DNA from: Sandaracinaceae bacterium
Lineage (GTDB): Bacteria > Myxococcota_A > Polyangia > Polyangiales > Sandaracinaceae
Length of the DNA: 6,569 nucleotides
Assembly: GCA_025056955.1 (NCBI GenBank)
Contig: JANWYL010000173.1
Coordinates: 1 to 6,569 of the forward strand
Direction of reading: 5' to 3'
Shown here: positions 1-6,569 of the stretch, piece by piece
Layout of the letters: every line of letters starts with the position of its first letter
Numbering within the stretch: the first letter of the stretch is position 1
Notes under the pieces: generated by a model
Told to the model about the DNA's origin: nothing
The model's input: the letters and a program-made list of their open reading frames with translations, nothing else
Database searches by the model: none
Position numbers and translations under genes: made by a program

Positions 1-2429
1 GCAAGCTGATGAATCGGGTTTGCCCCCGCTTCAGCAATATGATATCCACTAATTGAAACAGAATAAAAATTTCTGATCTTGTTTTTGATGAAGAATTCTT
101 GCACATCACCCATCATGCGAAGTGCAAAATCAATTGAAAAAATACAAGTGTTTTGTGCTTGATCCTCTTTGAGGATGTCTGCCTGCACCGTCCCCCTTAC
201 TTGCTGAAGCGCTTTGGCCTTGATTTCTTCATATTCAGAAGGCAAAAGCAATGATTTGACGTCTCTCCAACGGGCTCCTCGATTGCGGTCAGGTTGATAG
301 ACCTGCTCAGGGGCAATGTTGAGCCTCCCCTTTTCTCTTAAGTACTTTCGGACCTGCTGCCGGATTGCAGCATTGAAGAAGAATGCAAGAATGGTTGGTG
401 CAGGGCCATTGATGGTCATCGATACACTGGTCGATGGATGACAAAGATCAAAGCCAGCATAAAGCTGCTCGGCCTCTTCAACAGTAAAGATTGAAACCCC
501 ACTTTCCCCAATTTTTCCAAAAATATCCGGCCGCTCGTCTGGGTCTTCACCGTATAATGTAATCGAATCAAACGCTGTTGAAAGGCGAGCATAGGGCTGC
601 CCATCAGCAAAAAAATGAAAACGCCGATTTGTTCGTTCTGCTGGCCCCTCACCCGCAAACATTCTGGTTGGGTCTTCGTTGGTTCGCTTAAATGGAAATA
701 CGCCGGCAGTATATGGAAAATCACCAGGTACTCCCTCTAACAATCGGTAAAGCAGCTTATCTTCAGCACCACTCAAACGTGGAATCGCAACTTTTGGTAT
801 CGCAATATCCGATAGTGACTTTTTTGTGGTTTCAACCTGTACTTTCGTTCCCCTCACCTCGTATTCAAAAATCTCTTTTTGATAGCGCTCAGCCCATTTA
901 TCCCATTCACGAAGCATTTTTGCATTCTCTGGCTCAAGTTGGCTGAGCAGGCGATCATGCTCTTGCATGAGGGCATGCAGCTCAGAAGATGCATCTATAC
1001 CCAACTCCCCAAATGCTTCAAATTTTTTGGCTGGCCCTCCGAGCTTGGCAATAGCAATTTCCAGTGCCTCGATATCAGATGCGAGCTTTGCTTGTTCCCG
1101 AACCCAATTTCGATATTTCCTGCATGTCTCAGCAATTTCACTTAAATACCGCTCGCGATGCGGAGGAACAATATCATAGTGATGATCTGTCACTCGGCGC
1201 GCATCAGGTTGATATCGGCTTTTCCAATTCAAACCGTGCTTTTGATTCAAATGTGCAATCAGATGAGCGTAAAGTGCATCCACCCCTGGATCGGCAAATC
1301 GCGCTGCATTTGTGCCAAATACCATAAGCTCTTCCAAACGTCCAGGTGGAGTGCGCCGATAACGAGCAACCTGCCTTCTCACATCTCGCAAAGCGTCGAG
1401 CGAGCCTCTTTTCGTGAATTTGTTGATCGCAATCATGTCTGCGTATTCGATCATCGCAATCTTTTCAAGCTGGCTCGGCGCACCGTACTCCGCCGTCATG
1501 ACATAAATTGTGACGTCGGCGACTTCTGTAATTGCGCTATCCCCTTGCCCAATCCCCGCAGTCTCAACGAAGATCAAGTCAAAATCATGCGCTTGAAGCA
1601 CTGGAAGAAGCCTGCTAACGGCCCCTATTTCAGAACCGCTTCGAGTGGCAAGCGAACGAAGAAAAACACGCGAGCGCCCATTGGAATCAAGTGGCGCAAT
1701 GGATAAGCAATTTATCCGAATCCGATCGCCTAAAAGAGCCCCCCCTGTCTTTTTCCTCGTTGGATCAACGCAAAGAATCGCCACTCTTTTTTCAGGAAAA
1801 TCGATCATAAATCGGCGCACAAGCTCGTCAGTCAGTGAGCTTTTACCAGCACCCCCTGTCCCAGTGATGCCCACAACAGGAGCCCGATAAGGAGGCAGAG
1901 GAGGCGAAAAGAGGCCTTGCTCTGCAAGCGTCAGCTGACGAGCCAGCTTGAGATCAAGTGCTGCCTCCGGTGTGGTGATTTGGTTAAGCAAGGGGAAATC
2001 ACAAAGCTCCATGACAAGGTTGATCATCCCCTGAAGGCCCATGGCGCGGCCGTCTTCTGGGGAGAAAATGCGGTCAATTCCCCGGCGGTGAAGCTCTTCG
2101 ATTTCCTTTGGTACGATCACCCCCCCTCCCCCCCCCACAATCCGAACGTGGGCGGCTCCCATGGCATTGAGGCGCTCGCGAAGATAGGTGAAGTACTCCA
2201 TGTGCCCCCCTTGGTACGAAGTAAGGGCCACACCTTGAACGTCCTCCTGAATGGCCGCCTGAACCACTTCGTCAACCGAGCGGTTGTGTCCGAGGTGGAT
2301 GATCTCCGCTCCTGTGGCCTGCATGATGCGCCGCATGAGATTGATTGCGGCATCGTGACCATCAAAGAGAGCAGCAGCCGTTACAATCCGAACAGGGTGC
2401 TTGGGTTCATAGGGGGCAGGCTCAGGCAT
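1..2429 (-). CDS. icmF: Fused isobutyryl-CoA mutase IcmF, N-terminal 809 codons (runs off left edge)
   Basis: Adenosylcobalamin-dependent radical enzyme that interconverts isobutyryl-CoA and n-butyryl-CoA in the cytoplasm, fused to its own P-loop GTPase chaperone. I translated the frame from the ATG to the window edge and found no stop. Residues 1-145 form the B12-binding domain: D23-G-H25-D supplies the lower axial His, and a Gly pentad follows before VIVP. The GTPase domain (about 160-430) has Walker A GTGGAGKS (190-197), DPTRKKTGG (222-230), LGDRIR (233-238), ETAGIGQGD (289-297) and an altered G4 motif NKFT (336-339). A helical linker follows to about 540, then the mutase barrel begins (FPYTAGVFPFKR; MFAGEG; SISGYHIAEAGANP). 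Phe578 and Gln759 occupy the positions that are Tyr and Arg in methylmalonyl-CoA mutase, indicating isobutyryl-CoA. IcmF proteins are about 1,090 residues, so roughly 280 are missing. No good ribosome binding site precedes ATG 2429; an in-frame GTG at 2447 is the only nearby alternative. Identity is very secure. Confidence 0.96.
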   Translation of the reverse strand, partial: MPEPAPYEPKHPVRIVTAAALFDGHDAAINLMRRIMQATGAEIIHLGHNRSVDEVVQAAIQEDVQGVALTSYQGGHMEYFTYLRERLNAMGAAHVRIVGGGGGVIVPKEIEELHRRGIDRIFSPEDGRAMGLQGMINLVMELCDFPLLNQITTPEAALDLKLARQLTLAEQGLFSPPLPPYRAPVVGITGTGGAGKSSLTDELVRRFMIDFPEKRVAILCVDPTRKKTGGALLGDRIRINCLSIAPLDSNGRSRVFLRSLATRSGSEIGAVSRLLPVLQAHDFDLIFVETAGIGQGDSAITEVADVTIYVMTAEYGAPSQLEKIAMIEYADMIAINKFTKRGSLDALRDVRRQVARYRRTPPGRLEELMVFGTNAARFADPGVDALYAHLIAHLNQKHGLNWKSRYQPDARRVTDHHYDIVPPHRERYLSEIAETCRKYRNWVREQAKLASDIEALEIAIAKLGGPAKKFEAFGELGIDASSELHALMQEHDRLLSQLEPENAKMLREWDKWAERYQKEIFEYEVRGTKVQVETTKKSLSDIAIPKVAIPRLSGAEDKLLYRLLEGVPGDFPYTAGVFPFKRTNEDPTRMFAGEGPAERTNRRFHFFADGQPYARLSTAFDSITLYGEDPDERPDIFGKIGESGVSIFTVEEAEQLYAGFDLCHPSTSVSMTINGPAPTILAFFFNAAIRQQVRKYLREKGRLNIAPEQVYQPDRNRGARWRDVKSLLLPSEYEEIKAKALQQVRGTVQADILKEDQAQNTCIFSIDFALRMMGDVQEFFIKNKIRNFYSVSISGYHIAEAGANPIHQL
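2120..2136 (-). repeat. Near-homopolymeric G tract inside icmF
   Basis: Read on the coding (minus) strand, this is nine G, one A, seven G. It encodes five consecutive glycines of the B12-binding domain, four as GGG and one as GGA, between IV and VIVP. The frame is intact, because the upstream and downstream parts of the protein share one phase. A run like this is a hotspot for slippage in replication and for sequencing length errors. Confidence 0.85.
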
Positions 2430-2476
2430 GATGTAAACATACCACACCCCGCTGGGGGCGCGATGGAATTCCTTTC
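2430..2476 (-). other. Short kinase-icmF spacer
   Basis: These 47 bases separate the kinase stop (TGA at 2479-2477) from ATG 2429 of icmF on the same strand. I see no terminator hairpin with a U-tract, so read-through from the kinase gene is plausible. An AAGGAA lies just after the kinase stop, but no start codon follows it at a useful distance. In-frame GTG 2447 and ATG 2429 are the only start candidates. An ATG at 2440 is in another frame. Confidence 0.6.
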
Positions 2477-4927
2477 TCAAAGCTGCCTGACGATTCGAAC
2501 TGTTTCGTTAGGAGGGACATCGACTGGGATCTCGATCATGCGGCCATCGGGAGTGCGCAAGCCCACAATGTGGCGTCCAGAACTGACTCGAAAATCTCGA
2601 AGCGGTGTGTTTCGGCCCGTATCACGCCCATCGATGAATACCCGAGCCCACGGCAATGTTTGGATTTGAAGCATTCCTTGTCCAGAAGATGCGGCCGGCC
2701 GCTGCTGGGTTGAAGCAGGCGTTGGGGTTGCAGAAGCTTGGGCAGGCTCCAGTTTGCGCGGAGGAGGGGGACGAAGTGGTGGCTCGATTTTTTGAGGAGC
2801 ACGAGCAGGCGTTTGAGAAGAAAGCGCAAACGAAGCAGGCTCAGCACCCCGTGGTGGAGGAGAAGAGCGAGTTGCCTGCATTTGTGGAGGCCCCGAAGGC
2901 TGAGGTTGAGAGGGTTTGATCGAGGAAACGCCCTTCCCCTCCTGCCCTGAGGCCACCTTCTGCGATACCTCCTTGGAACCACCTCCCGTCCCACCAGGGA
3001 GTGACGGCTCCTGTGCAGAAGGAGAAGCTTCCGAGGCAGGAGCACTGCCAGCTGCCTGAGGAGGGGACGCCTGTGAAGGGAGGGCCTCTGCACCAGGAGG
3101 CGCTTGCGCCGCAGGTGAAGGCTGGGGCAAAAGGGTGAGGTCAAGAAAAACAACGGCCTTGGGAGTCAGGTTGACTTTTCGTTCGAGCTCCTGAAACCCT
3201 GGATGGCTCACGCGAATCGTGTATTCTCCAGGCTCCATTTCCAAACGGAGAGGAGCCTTGCCTTTGCTTTGACCGTTCACCCACACGGAAGCAGCCGATG
3301 CTTCGCTTGGCGAGATGCGAACCTCAACCACACCAGAACTTGGGGCAGAAATGAAAAACCAAGCCACTCCCACCATCGCAATCCCAAAAACTGCCGCAGC
3401 CCCCATAAGCAGAATGGAGAGAGGCAGTTTTTTAGAGACACCAGATGGCAACTCGACATGCCGGGTCTCCGCAGGAGCACCAGAGGTCGCTGGGGTTTCT
3501 GCTTGAGGAACTGCTCCAAAAGGCTCCACAAGCGGCACAGCGCCTGATGGGTTGACAGACTCAGGCGCAGAAAGGGCTTGGGCCACTTGAGGGCCGCTGA
3601 CCGCTGCTCCAACTGCCGGGAAACCTCCCGTGCGCCTCCCACCACCAGGAGGAGGGAAGGGAGCAGGACGGGTGCCGTGAAATGGAGCAGGGCTTGGCTC
3701 TGGGGATGAGGATGAAAAGGAAGATGGGGAAGGATGTGGCTCGCGTTCCTCAAGTTCTTCAAGTGAAAAGAAAATTTGGGTTGGCTGTTGCTCAAGAGCG
3801 CCCATCTTGCTTTCGCCTCCCTCCTGCAGCTCGAAGGGAGAAGGGGTCATGACCGTGGCCTCGCCCGCAAGCTCTTCCCCTTCGTCACTTGTTGAAGGAG
3901 AAGGCATCGAAGAAACAAAGGCCTGCGGAGGCCCCATCTTGGCGATCGCCTCAAGGCGTTGCTTTTCCTTTGCCATTTCAGCGGCAAAGGCTGTGCGCAT
4001 CCACGCCGCAAGCTTCGAAGTTCCAAAGGGGGGCTTTTCCTTGGCAATGAATCGCTGGAGGGCTTCTTGCATCTCGCCAGCGCTCTGCCACCTTTGCTCC
4101 ACATCCCGAGCAAGCGCCTTCATGACAATCTCTTCCAGTTCTTTTGGAATATCAGGCACCCGCAGTGAAAGGGGCGGCACTTGAGCGTTCCTTACTTTTT
4201 CAAGAGTTGAAAAATCGCTCTCCCCAACAAACAAGCGTTCGGTCGCCAACATCTCGTAAAGGCACGTGCCAACAGCAAAAATGTCTGAACGATGGTCAAT
4301 TGGAAGGCCCCGCACCTGCTCGGGACTCATGTACCCAAACTTGCCCTTGAGGACGCCCGCTTGGGTATGGGTGCTGCGAGAGGCAGCCTTGGCGATCCCA
4401 AAGTCGATCATCTTCACGTGTCCCTCGTACGAAATTAAGCAATTTTGAGGGCTCACATCGCGATGAATGATGTTGAGGCTTCGGCCTTGCTTGTCCTTCT
4501 TTCGGTGAGCATAGTCCAAGGCCTCACACATCTTTGCGGCAATCCACGCTGCCATCGATGGTGGCATGAGCTTTCGCATTTTCCGGAAGCGATTCATCAC
4601 TTGGAGCAAATCTTTGCCCCAGACGTATTCCATCGCGATGTAGTGGGAATCGCCGATTTTTCCGAGCTCGTAAATCGGAACGATGTTTGGGTGGGTCAAT
4701 TGCCCCGCAATTTTTGCTTCATCGATAAACATCTGGATGAACTCGGGGTCCTCAGCCATGGTTGGAAGGATGCGCTTGATGGCCACGATCTTCTCGAATC
4801 CTTCCGCCCCAAAGGCCTTTGCCGTGTACACTTCGGCCATGCCACCTACTGCGATCCGGTCAACCAGTAGGTACTTCCCAAAAGGAATCACGCGCTCTGG
4901 AACGCTTGCTCCTTGAAGCTCGGCCAT
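2477..4927 (-). CDS. Membrane-anchored Ser/Thr protein kinase with two PEGA domains
   Basis: Eukaryote-like (Hanks-type) protein kinase of 816 residues. The cytoplasmic kinase domain spans about 17-295: glycine loop IAVGGMAEVY (25-34), ATP-binding Lys51 in VAIKRI, helix-C Glu70, catalytic HRDVSPQN (155-162), DFG (175-177), GYMSPE (198-203) and DIFAVG (215-220). All catalytic residues are present, so it should be active; substrates are unknown. A Pro/Ser/Glu-rich, probably disordered stretch (about 330-495) leads to one hydrophobic helix (about 502-527). Beyond it lies a PEGA domain (about 531-600: VWVNGQSKGKAPL, PGEYTIRVSHPGF), a low-complexity Pro/Ala/Ser/Gln linker (about 600-745) and a second PEGA domain to the C-terminus (VFIDGRDTGRNTPL). 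PEGA domains are beta-rich modules usually placed outside the membrane, so this half is probably periplasmic and may sense the envelope. The HRDVSPQN and MSPEQ forms are common in myxobacterial kinases. ATG 4927 has only a weak AGG 8 bases upstream. It lies 67 bases after the Rieske gene and 47 before icmF. Confidence 0.95.
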   Translation of the reverse strand: MAELQGASVPERVIPFGKYLLVDRIAVGGMAEVYTAKAFGAEGFEKIVAIKRILPTMAEDPEFIQMFIDEAKIAGQLTHPNIVPIYELGKIGDSHYIAMEYVWGKDLLQVMNRFRKMRKLMPPSMAAWIAAKMCEALDYAHRKKDKQGRSLNIIHRDVSPQNCLISYEGHVKMIDFGIAKAASRSTHTQAGVLKGKFGYMSPEQVRGLPIDHRSDIFAVGTCLYEMLATERLFVGESDFSTLEKVRNAQVPPLSLRVPDIPKELEEIVMKALARDVEQRWQSAGEMQEALQRFIAKEKPPFGTSKLAAWMRTAFAAEMAKEKQRLEAIAKMGPPQAFVSSMPSPSTSDEGEELAGEATVMTPSPFELQEGGESKMGALEQQPTQIFFSLEELEEREPHPSPSSFSSSSPEPSPAPFHGTRPAPFPPPGGGRRTGGFPAVGAAVSGPQVAQALSAPESVNPSGAVPLVEPFGAVPQAETPATSGAPAETRHVELPSGVSKKLPLSILLMGAAAVFGIAMVGVAWFFISAPSSGVVEVRISPSEASAASVWVNGQSKGKAPLRLEMEPGEYTIRVSHPGFQELERKVNLTPKAVVFLDLTLLPQPSPAAQAPPGAEALPSQASPPQAAGSAPASEASPSAQEPSLPGGTGGGSKEVSQKVASGQEGKGVSSIKPSQPQPSGPPQMQATRSSPPPRGAEPASFALSSQTPARAPQKIEPPLRPPPPRKLEPAQASATPTPASTQQRPAASSGQGMLQIQTLPWARVFIDGRDTGRNTPLRDFRVSSGRHIVGLRTPDGRMIEIPVDVPPNETVRIVRQL

Positions 4928-4994
4928 TGGCTTTGCCTAAACGAAAAGCAAAAAAGGCACTTGGCTCTAGGATGGCCCAGGTAAATCAAAAAAT
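4928..4994 (-). other. Short Rieske-kinase spacer
   Basis: A 67-base gap between the Rieske stop (TGA at 4997-4995) and the kinase ATG, both on the minus strand. It contains a run of six T on the transcribed sense strand, but no convincing stem precedes it, so I do not call a terminator. I found no promoter that I would defend. The kinase may be co-transcribed with the oxygenase gene or have its own weak promoter here. Confidence 0.5.
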
Positions 4995-6053
4995 TCAACA
5001 ACCAATTTCAGGGTTTAGCCTTTGTGTGGTCTGGAGACCATGGTCAATAGACCACATATCAAATCCTCTTCGGCGAATCTGGGCAATTCGCTCACAATAG
5101 TCGACGTCTTCCCTCCACAACATCCGGGCCCGCTTTTGGATGATTGGACGGAGCCACCTCCCTGCCAAAGGCAACCACGAGATCACAGACCACCGATCGC
5201 TCGTTGCCAGTGTCGCCTCAATAATCGCCGTACGCCCGGCATCGATGGGCGTGGCATGGGTCTCAACCACCGAACCAATGCCTTCGCCGGCAACGATGGT
5301 CATGACGATCGTCCTCGCGTCTGGACAATCGAAGCGTGCGTCCACTTCGATGCCGAGGCGGCCAAAAATCCGGTAAACAACCCGCACAGTGATGTGATCC
5401 GGGCCTTCATCAACCACGTAGAGCCGAGCGAAGCTGTGGGGGTGAAAGTGAACTCCGTGCCATGGATCGAGGCGATTCGCCAACACATCTCGCGCTTCAC
5501 ATCTTGCTTCCATCCGAATCGTCGCATCCAGAAAACGAGCAGGACGTTTGGGAAGCTTGGGGCAAGGCGATGGCGGATCTCGCTCTGTGCAGAGCTCAGG
5601 AATTTGGATCCAAGCGAGCACTCCATCATCGAAAACCCTGAGTTGATTGGCTGGCCGACCTGAAGAAGCACCAACAACTGGTAGCCCGTGCCACGGGCAG
5701 AGAATTCGACCTCCTTCGTCGATCCGTCCTTTGCTCAGCTCTGCACCCATATGAGGGCAAAAATCGTCGGCCACCCGCAACCCTTCCTTCCCTGGAACCC
5801 CACACCACCACGTGACCACTTCTCGCCCTGCAACCAAGTATTTCCGAGGCCTTTCCTTTATTGCTCTTATTGCATCGAGAACCACCCAACCACCTGTCGG
5901 CTTTGCAAGGGCACGCTCCAACATGGCAGCGATGCGCTTTGGATCAGCCTGACGCCAGTCTGGGAGCCAGTTACGGGGCAAATCAGCCCCAGAACCGTCA
6001 GCGCGCCTCATCATCGCAGGATCCCGTCCGATCAACCAGAGCCGCTCACTCAT
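4995..6053 (-). CDS. Rieske [2Fe-2S] non-haem iron oxygenase, possibly DUF5914-like
   Basis: Probable terminal oxygenase component of a Rieske-type mono- or dioxygenase; substrate unknown. Numbering from ATG 6053 (352 residues), the Rieske domain covers about 70-155, with cluster ligands C99-P-H101 and C119-P-W-H122 (C-x-H, 17 residues, C-x2-H). The catalytic domain carries N193-x2-D196-x2-H199-x4-H204, the standard bridging Asp and iron-binding His pair. Asp316 in WREDVDYCE is a candidate third iron ligand. There is no signal peptide or clear membrane helix, so it is probably cytosolic. The N-terminus (WLPDWRQADPKRI, then LERALAKPTGGWVVLD) reminds me of the DUF5914 Rieske proteins found near actinobacterial carotenoid genes; that is recall, not a search. 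No reductase or ferredoxin gene is visible, so electron transfer partners must lie elsewhere. An in-frame TTG at 6074 would add 7 residues; I prefer the ATG, although neither has a clear ribosome binding site. It diverges from the NRPS gene, which suggests a tailoring role. Confidence 0.9.
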   Translation of the reverse strand: MSERLWLIGRDPAMMRRADGSGADLPRNWLPDWRQADPKRIAAMLERALAKPTGGWVVLDAIRAIKERPRKYLVAGREVVTWWCGVPGKEGLRVADDFCPHMGAELSKGRIDEGGRILCPWHGLPVVGASSGRPANQLRVFDDGVLAWIQIPELCTERDPPSPCPKLPKRPARFLDATIRMEARCEARDVLANRLDPWHGVHFHPHSFARLYVVDEGPDHITVRVVYRIFGRLGIEVDARFDCPDARTIVMTIVAGEGIGSVVETHATPIDAGRTAIIEATLATSDRWSVISWLPLAGRWLRPIIQKRARMLWREDVDYCERIAQIRRRGFDMWSIDHGLQTTQRLNPEIGC

Positions 6054-6124
6054 GGGCAAGCTTTTTGGAGCCAAACGCGCTAAGCCGCAACATGATTCTT
6101 GTCAGGTAAGATTGGCCTTTGCTG
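6054..6124. promoter_or_regulatory. Divergent intergenic region between the Rieske gene and the NRPS gene
   Basis: The 71 bases lie between two start codons facing away from each other, so promoters for both genes must lie here or overlap the coding starts. A TTGTCA at 6099-6104 resembles a plus-strand -35 element, but there is no good -10 box at the right distance. I see no clear inverted repeat that would mark an operator. The call rests on gene orientation, not on motifs. Confidence 0.45.
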
Positions 6125-6569
6125 ATGAATCAAGCACTCACAAAACCACAAGGTGTAAGCGACGAATACCCAGCCACACCTCTCCAAGTTGGGATGGTGC
6201 TCAACTCCGAACGCTCTCCATCTAAGGGTGTCGAGATCGAGCAGGTGGTGATCGAACTTGAGCGTCCGGTAAAAATCGACGAGCTTCAAAGCGCCTTTGA
6301 GCAGGTAAGTCAAAGGCACCCGGTTTTGCGGAGCGCTTTCCGTTGGGAGGTCAACCAAAGCCAGCCAACCCTCATTCAATATATCACCGCTTCTGCACCC
6401 ATCGAGATCACCCATATCCATCCTCAAGATTTTGAACGCTTTCTCCTAGAAGATCGCCAACGAGGGTTCGAGCTTCATCGCCCGCCTCTCCAACGTGTCA
6501 CTCTCATTGACACCCAAGGTGATGGGGATGGTGATTGCTTCATATGGACTTTCCACCATGCAATTTTAG
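6125..6569 (+). CDS. Condensation-domain protein, probably the start of a nonribosomal peptide synthetase (runs off right edge)
   Basis: The first 148 codons of a condensation (C) domain, the module that forms the amide bond between carrier-protein-bound substrates. Visible signatures are YPATPLQVGMVL (about 20-31, N-terminal core motif), then SQRHPVLRSAFRW (about 68-80), then RPPLQRVTLID (about 118-128), and the start of the catalytic motif FHHAIL (143-148). The next codon begins with G, as expected for the Asp of HHxxxDG; the second His is the residue classically linked to catalysis. An in-frame TAA at 6107-6109 bounds the frame, and ATG 6125 is the first ATG after it. The ribosome binding site is poor: an AGG lies about 18 bases upstream. 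A protein that begins with a C domain either accepts a substrate from another synthetase or is a starter C domain that loads an acyl group. A stand-alone C-superfamily acyltransferase cannot be excluded, because adenylation and carrier domains would lie beyond the window. Confidence 0.85.
   Translation, partial: MNQALTKPQGVSDEYPATPLQVGMVLNSERSPSKGVEIEQVVIELERPVKIDELQSAFEQVSQRHPVLRSAFRWEVNQSQPTLIQYITASAPIEITHIHPQDFERFLLEDRQRGFELHRPPLQRVTLIDTQGDGDGDCFIWTFHHAIL
6518..6535 (+). repeat. Six-base tandem repeat encoding (Gly-Asp)3
   Basis: Three copies of a GGK-GAT unit, the middle one with GGG instead of GGT, encode G132 to D137 of the condensation-domain protein. They fall just before the strand leading into the HH motif, a position expected to be a loop. 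It is probably a neutral loop expansion. Confidence 0.6.

Noticed and set aside
2120..2136. Possible frameshift in icmF at the G tract
   Set aside because: Codon-by-codon reading shows the same phase before and after the tract, giving the expected IVGGGGGVIVP. The gene is intact here.
1917..2669. A 250-codon plus-strand open frame
   Set aside because: It lies antisense across the start of icmF and the end of the kinase gene, both of which have strong family motifs in their own frames. Its translation shows no recognisable domain.
3277..3795. A 172-codon minus-strand open frame
   Set aside because: It is an alternate frame inside the kinase gene, overlapping the transmembrane and first PEGA regions that read clearly in the main frame.
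4928..4994. Rho-independent terminator between the Rieske and kinase genes
   Set aside because: There is a T-run on the sense strand but no stable stem immediately before it.
5022..5663. A 213-codon plus-strand open frame
   Set aside because: It is antisense to the Rieske oxygenase, whose catalytic motifs fall in the same stretch. The translation looks like a mirror product with no domain.
6099..6104. Sigma-70 -35 box TTGTCA for the NRPS gene
   Set aside because: No acceptable -10 element lies 16-18 bases downstream, and that spacing would place it on the start codon.
6080..6427. A 115-codon minus-strand open frame
   Set aside because: It is antisense to the condensation-domain start, which shows several core motifs on the plus strand.

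Overview
The window holds four protein-coding genes packed with almost no spare DNA. Three lie head-to-tail on the minus strand and one starts on the plus strand at the right end. The two outer genes are cut by the window edges. I see no RNA gene, insertion sequence, CRISPR array or attachment site. The gene set points to the Myxococcota / former Deltaproteobacteria, or a similarly complex Gram-negative bacterium: a eukaryote-like Ser/Thr kinase with a transmembrane segment and PEGA domains, a fused B12-dependent acyl-CoA mutase, a Rieske oxygenase and a nonribosomal peptide synthetase start. Base composition looks moderate rather than very GC-rich, which would be atypical for classical myxobacteria. 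The lineage is inference only.

Layout. Positions 1-2429 (minus) hold the N-terminal 809 codons of IcmF, the isobutyryl-CoA mutase fused to its own G-protein chaperone. The frame is continuous from the start codon to the window edge, and the C-terminal part of the mutase barrel lies outside. Positions 2477-4927 (minus) hold an 816-residue membrane-anchored Ser/Thr protein kinase with all catalytic motifs, one transmembrane helix and two PEGA domains. Positions 4995-6053 (minus) hold a Rieske [2Fe-2S] non-haem iron oxygenase with complete cluster and iron-site motifs. Positions 6125 to the end (plus) hold the first 148 codons of a condensation-domain protein, probably an NRPS, cut inside the catalytic HHxxxDG motif. 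The gaps are 47, 67 and 71 bases.

How they may work together. Rieske gene, kinase and icmF run in one direction with short gaps and could share a transcript, but their functions do not form an obvious pathway. The oxygenase and the NRPS gene diverge from a 71-base region, so the right end may be the edge of a biosynthetic cluster in which the oxygenase is a tailoring enzyme. IcmF interconverts isobutyryl-CoA and n-butyryl-CoA, linking valine degradation with butyrate metabolism. I found no clearly new system. The points most worth checking are the changed guanine-specificity motif of IcmF (NKFT), the oxygenase-NRPS pair, and the double-PEGA kinase.
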